Shown in pieces: positions 5,867 to 5,943 of a stretch of 5,943 nt of DNA. The stretch covers positions 1-5,943 of the forward strand of contig WAQA01000241.1 of assembly GCA_015520475.1 (NCBI GenBank). Direction: 5' to 3'. The first letter of the stretch is position 1. Every line of letters starts with the position of its first letter. The position numbers and the translations under genes are program-made. Under the pieces are notes generated by a model. It was not told the DNA's origin, did no database searches, and saw nothing but the letters and a program-made list of their open reading frames with translations. The stretch is from Candidatus Bathyarchaeota archaeon (lineage in GTDB: Archaea > Thermoproteota > Bathyarchaeia > Bathyarchaeales > WAQA01).

Positions 5867-5943
5867 TTACACTCCTCTTTTCATTGAAACTACCAGGACG
5901 TGGCCCTGGACCCTGAAGCCCACAGCCTGATAGTGTCTCACTC
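5867..5943 (-). CDS. C-terminal end of an unrecognised gene, start outside window
   Basis: One minus-strand frame is open from the window edge and ends with TAA at 5869-5867. It reads VRHYQAVGFRVQGHVLVV followed by SMKRGV. The codons mostly end in G or C in the first two thirds, and the hydrophobic alternation looks like a final beta-strand. A hairpin directly after the stop also supports a real gene end. The fragment is too short to assign. It has the same orientation as the cas operon and lies about 110 nt upstream of the cas10 ATG, so it may be another cas gene with its own transcription unit. That is only a guess. A second minus frame is also open from the edge but ends in a less protein-like peptide. 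Confidence 0.5.
   Translation of the reverse strand, partial: VRHYQAVGFRVQGHVLVVSMKRGV

Noticed and set aside
5861..5890. CRISPR repeat-like end (ATTGAAAC) near the right edge
   Set aside because: The 53 nt after it contain no second repeat copy, and the same bases fit the coding end of a minus-strand gene. A single 8-mer match is not an array.
5778..5930. 50-codon plus-strand reading frame starting at ATG 5778
   Set aside because: Its start overlaps the cas10 TATA box, and its end overlaps the more protein-like minus-strand gene end. No ribosome-binding site is seen.

Overview
The window looks like a thermophilic archaeal chromosome, probably Thermoproteota (crenarchaeal-type) or a relative. 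This is inferred from four things: a proteasome-family gene, a TATA-box promoter placed for leaderless transcription, heavy use of AGG/AGA arginine and ATA isoleucine codons, and RAMP-type CRISPR proteins of archaeal character. No rRNA, tRNA, insertion sequence or CRISPR array is visible.

Left part, plus strand. Positions 3-626 hold the 3' part of a proteasome-like (Ntn-hydrolase fold) gene whose beginning lies outside the window. A 413-residue gene follows (657-1898). Its N-terminal region resembles a PD-(D/E)XK nuclease with an unusual E-C-T active-site triplet. Its C-terminal half is not recognised. The gene ends in a perfect 7-bp stem-loop that spans its stop codon.

A 211-nt spacer (1899-2109) separates it from a convergent operon. 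It holds no convincing gene, only a short dyad.

Right part, minus strand, transcribed from 5757 down to 2110: a tightly packed three-gene type III CRISPR-like operon. The order is a divergent Cas10-like protein (597 aa), a Csm3/Cmr4-type Cas7 RAMP (about 268 aa) and a Cas6-like RAMP (348 aa). Cas10 to cas7 is a 4-nt gap from stop to ATG, or an overlap if an upstream start is used. The cas7 stop and cas6 start share ATGA. A TATA box 27 nt upstream of the cas10 ATG implies one leaderless polycistronic message. The C-terminal end of another minus-strand gene enters from the right edge (5867-5943) and stops before this promoter.

Working model, an inference: the Cas6-like protein processes guide RNA or takes a subunit role, Cas7 forms the crRNA-binding backbone with a possible RNA-cleaving aspartate, and Cas10 is the large subunit. 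The Cas10 is the most unusual item. Both palm-like regions lack a normal GGDD: the first has VGDD, and the second has GSLE where GGDD is expected. The HD region is short, though an H-D-x-G dyad remains. Cyclic oligoadenylate signalling is therefore doubtful. No Cas5-like, Cas11-like or CARF gene is seen here, so this is either a reduced type III variant or part of a locus that continues past 5943.
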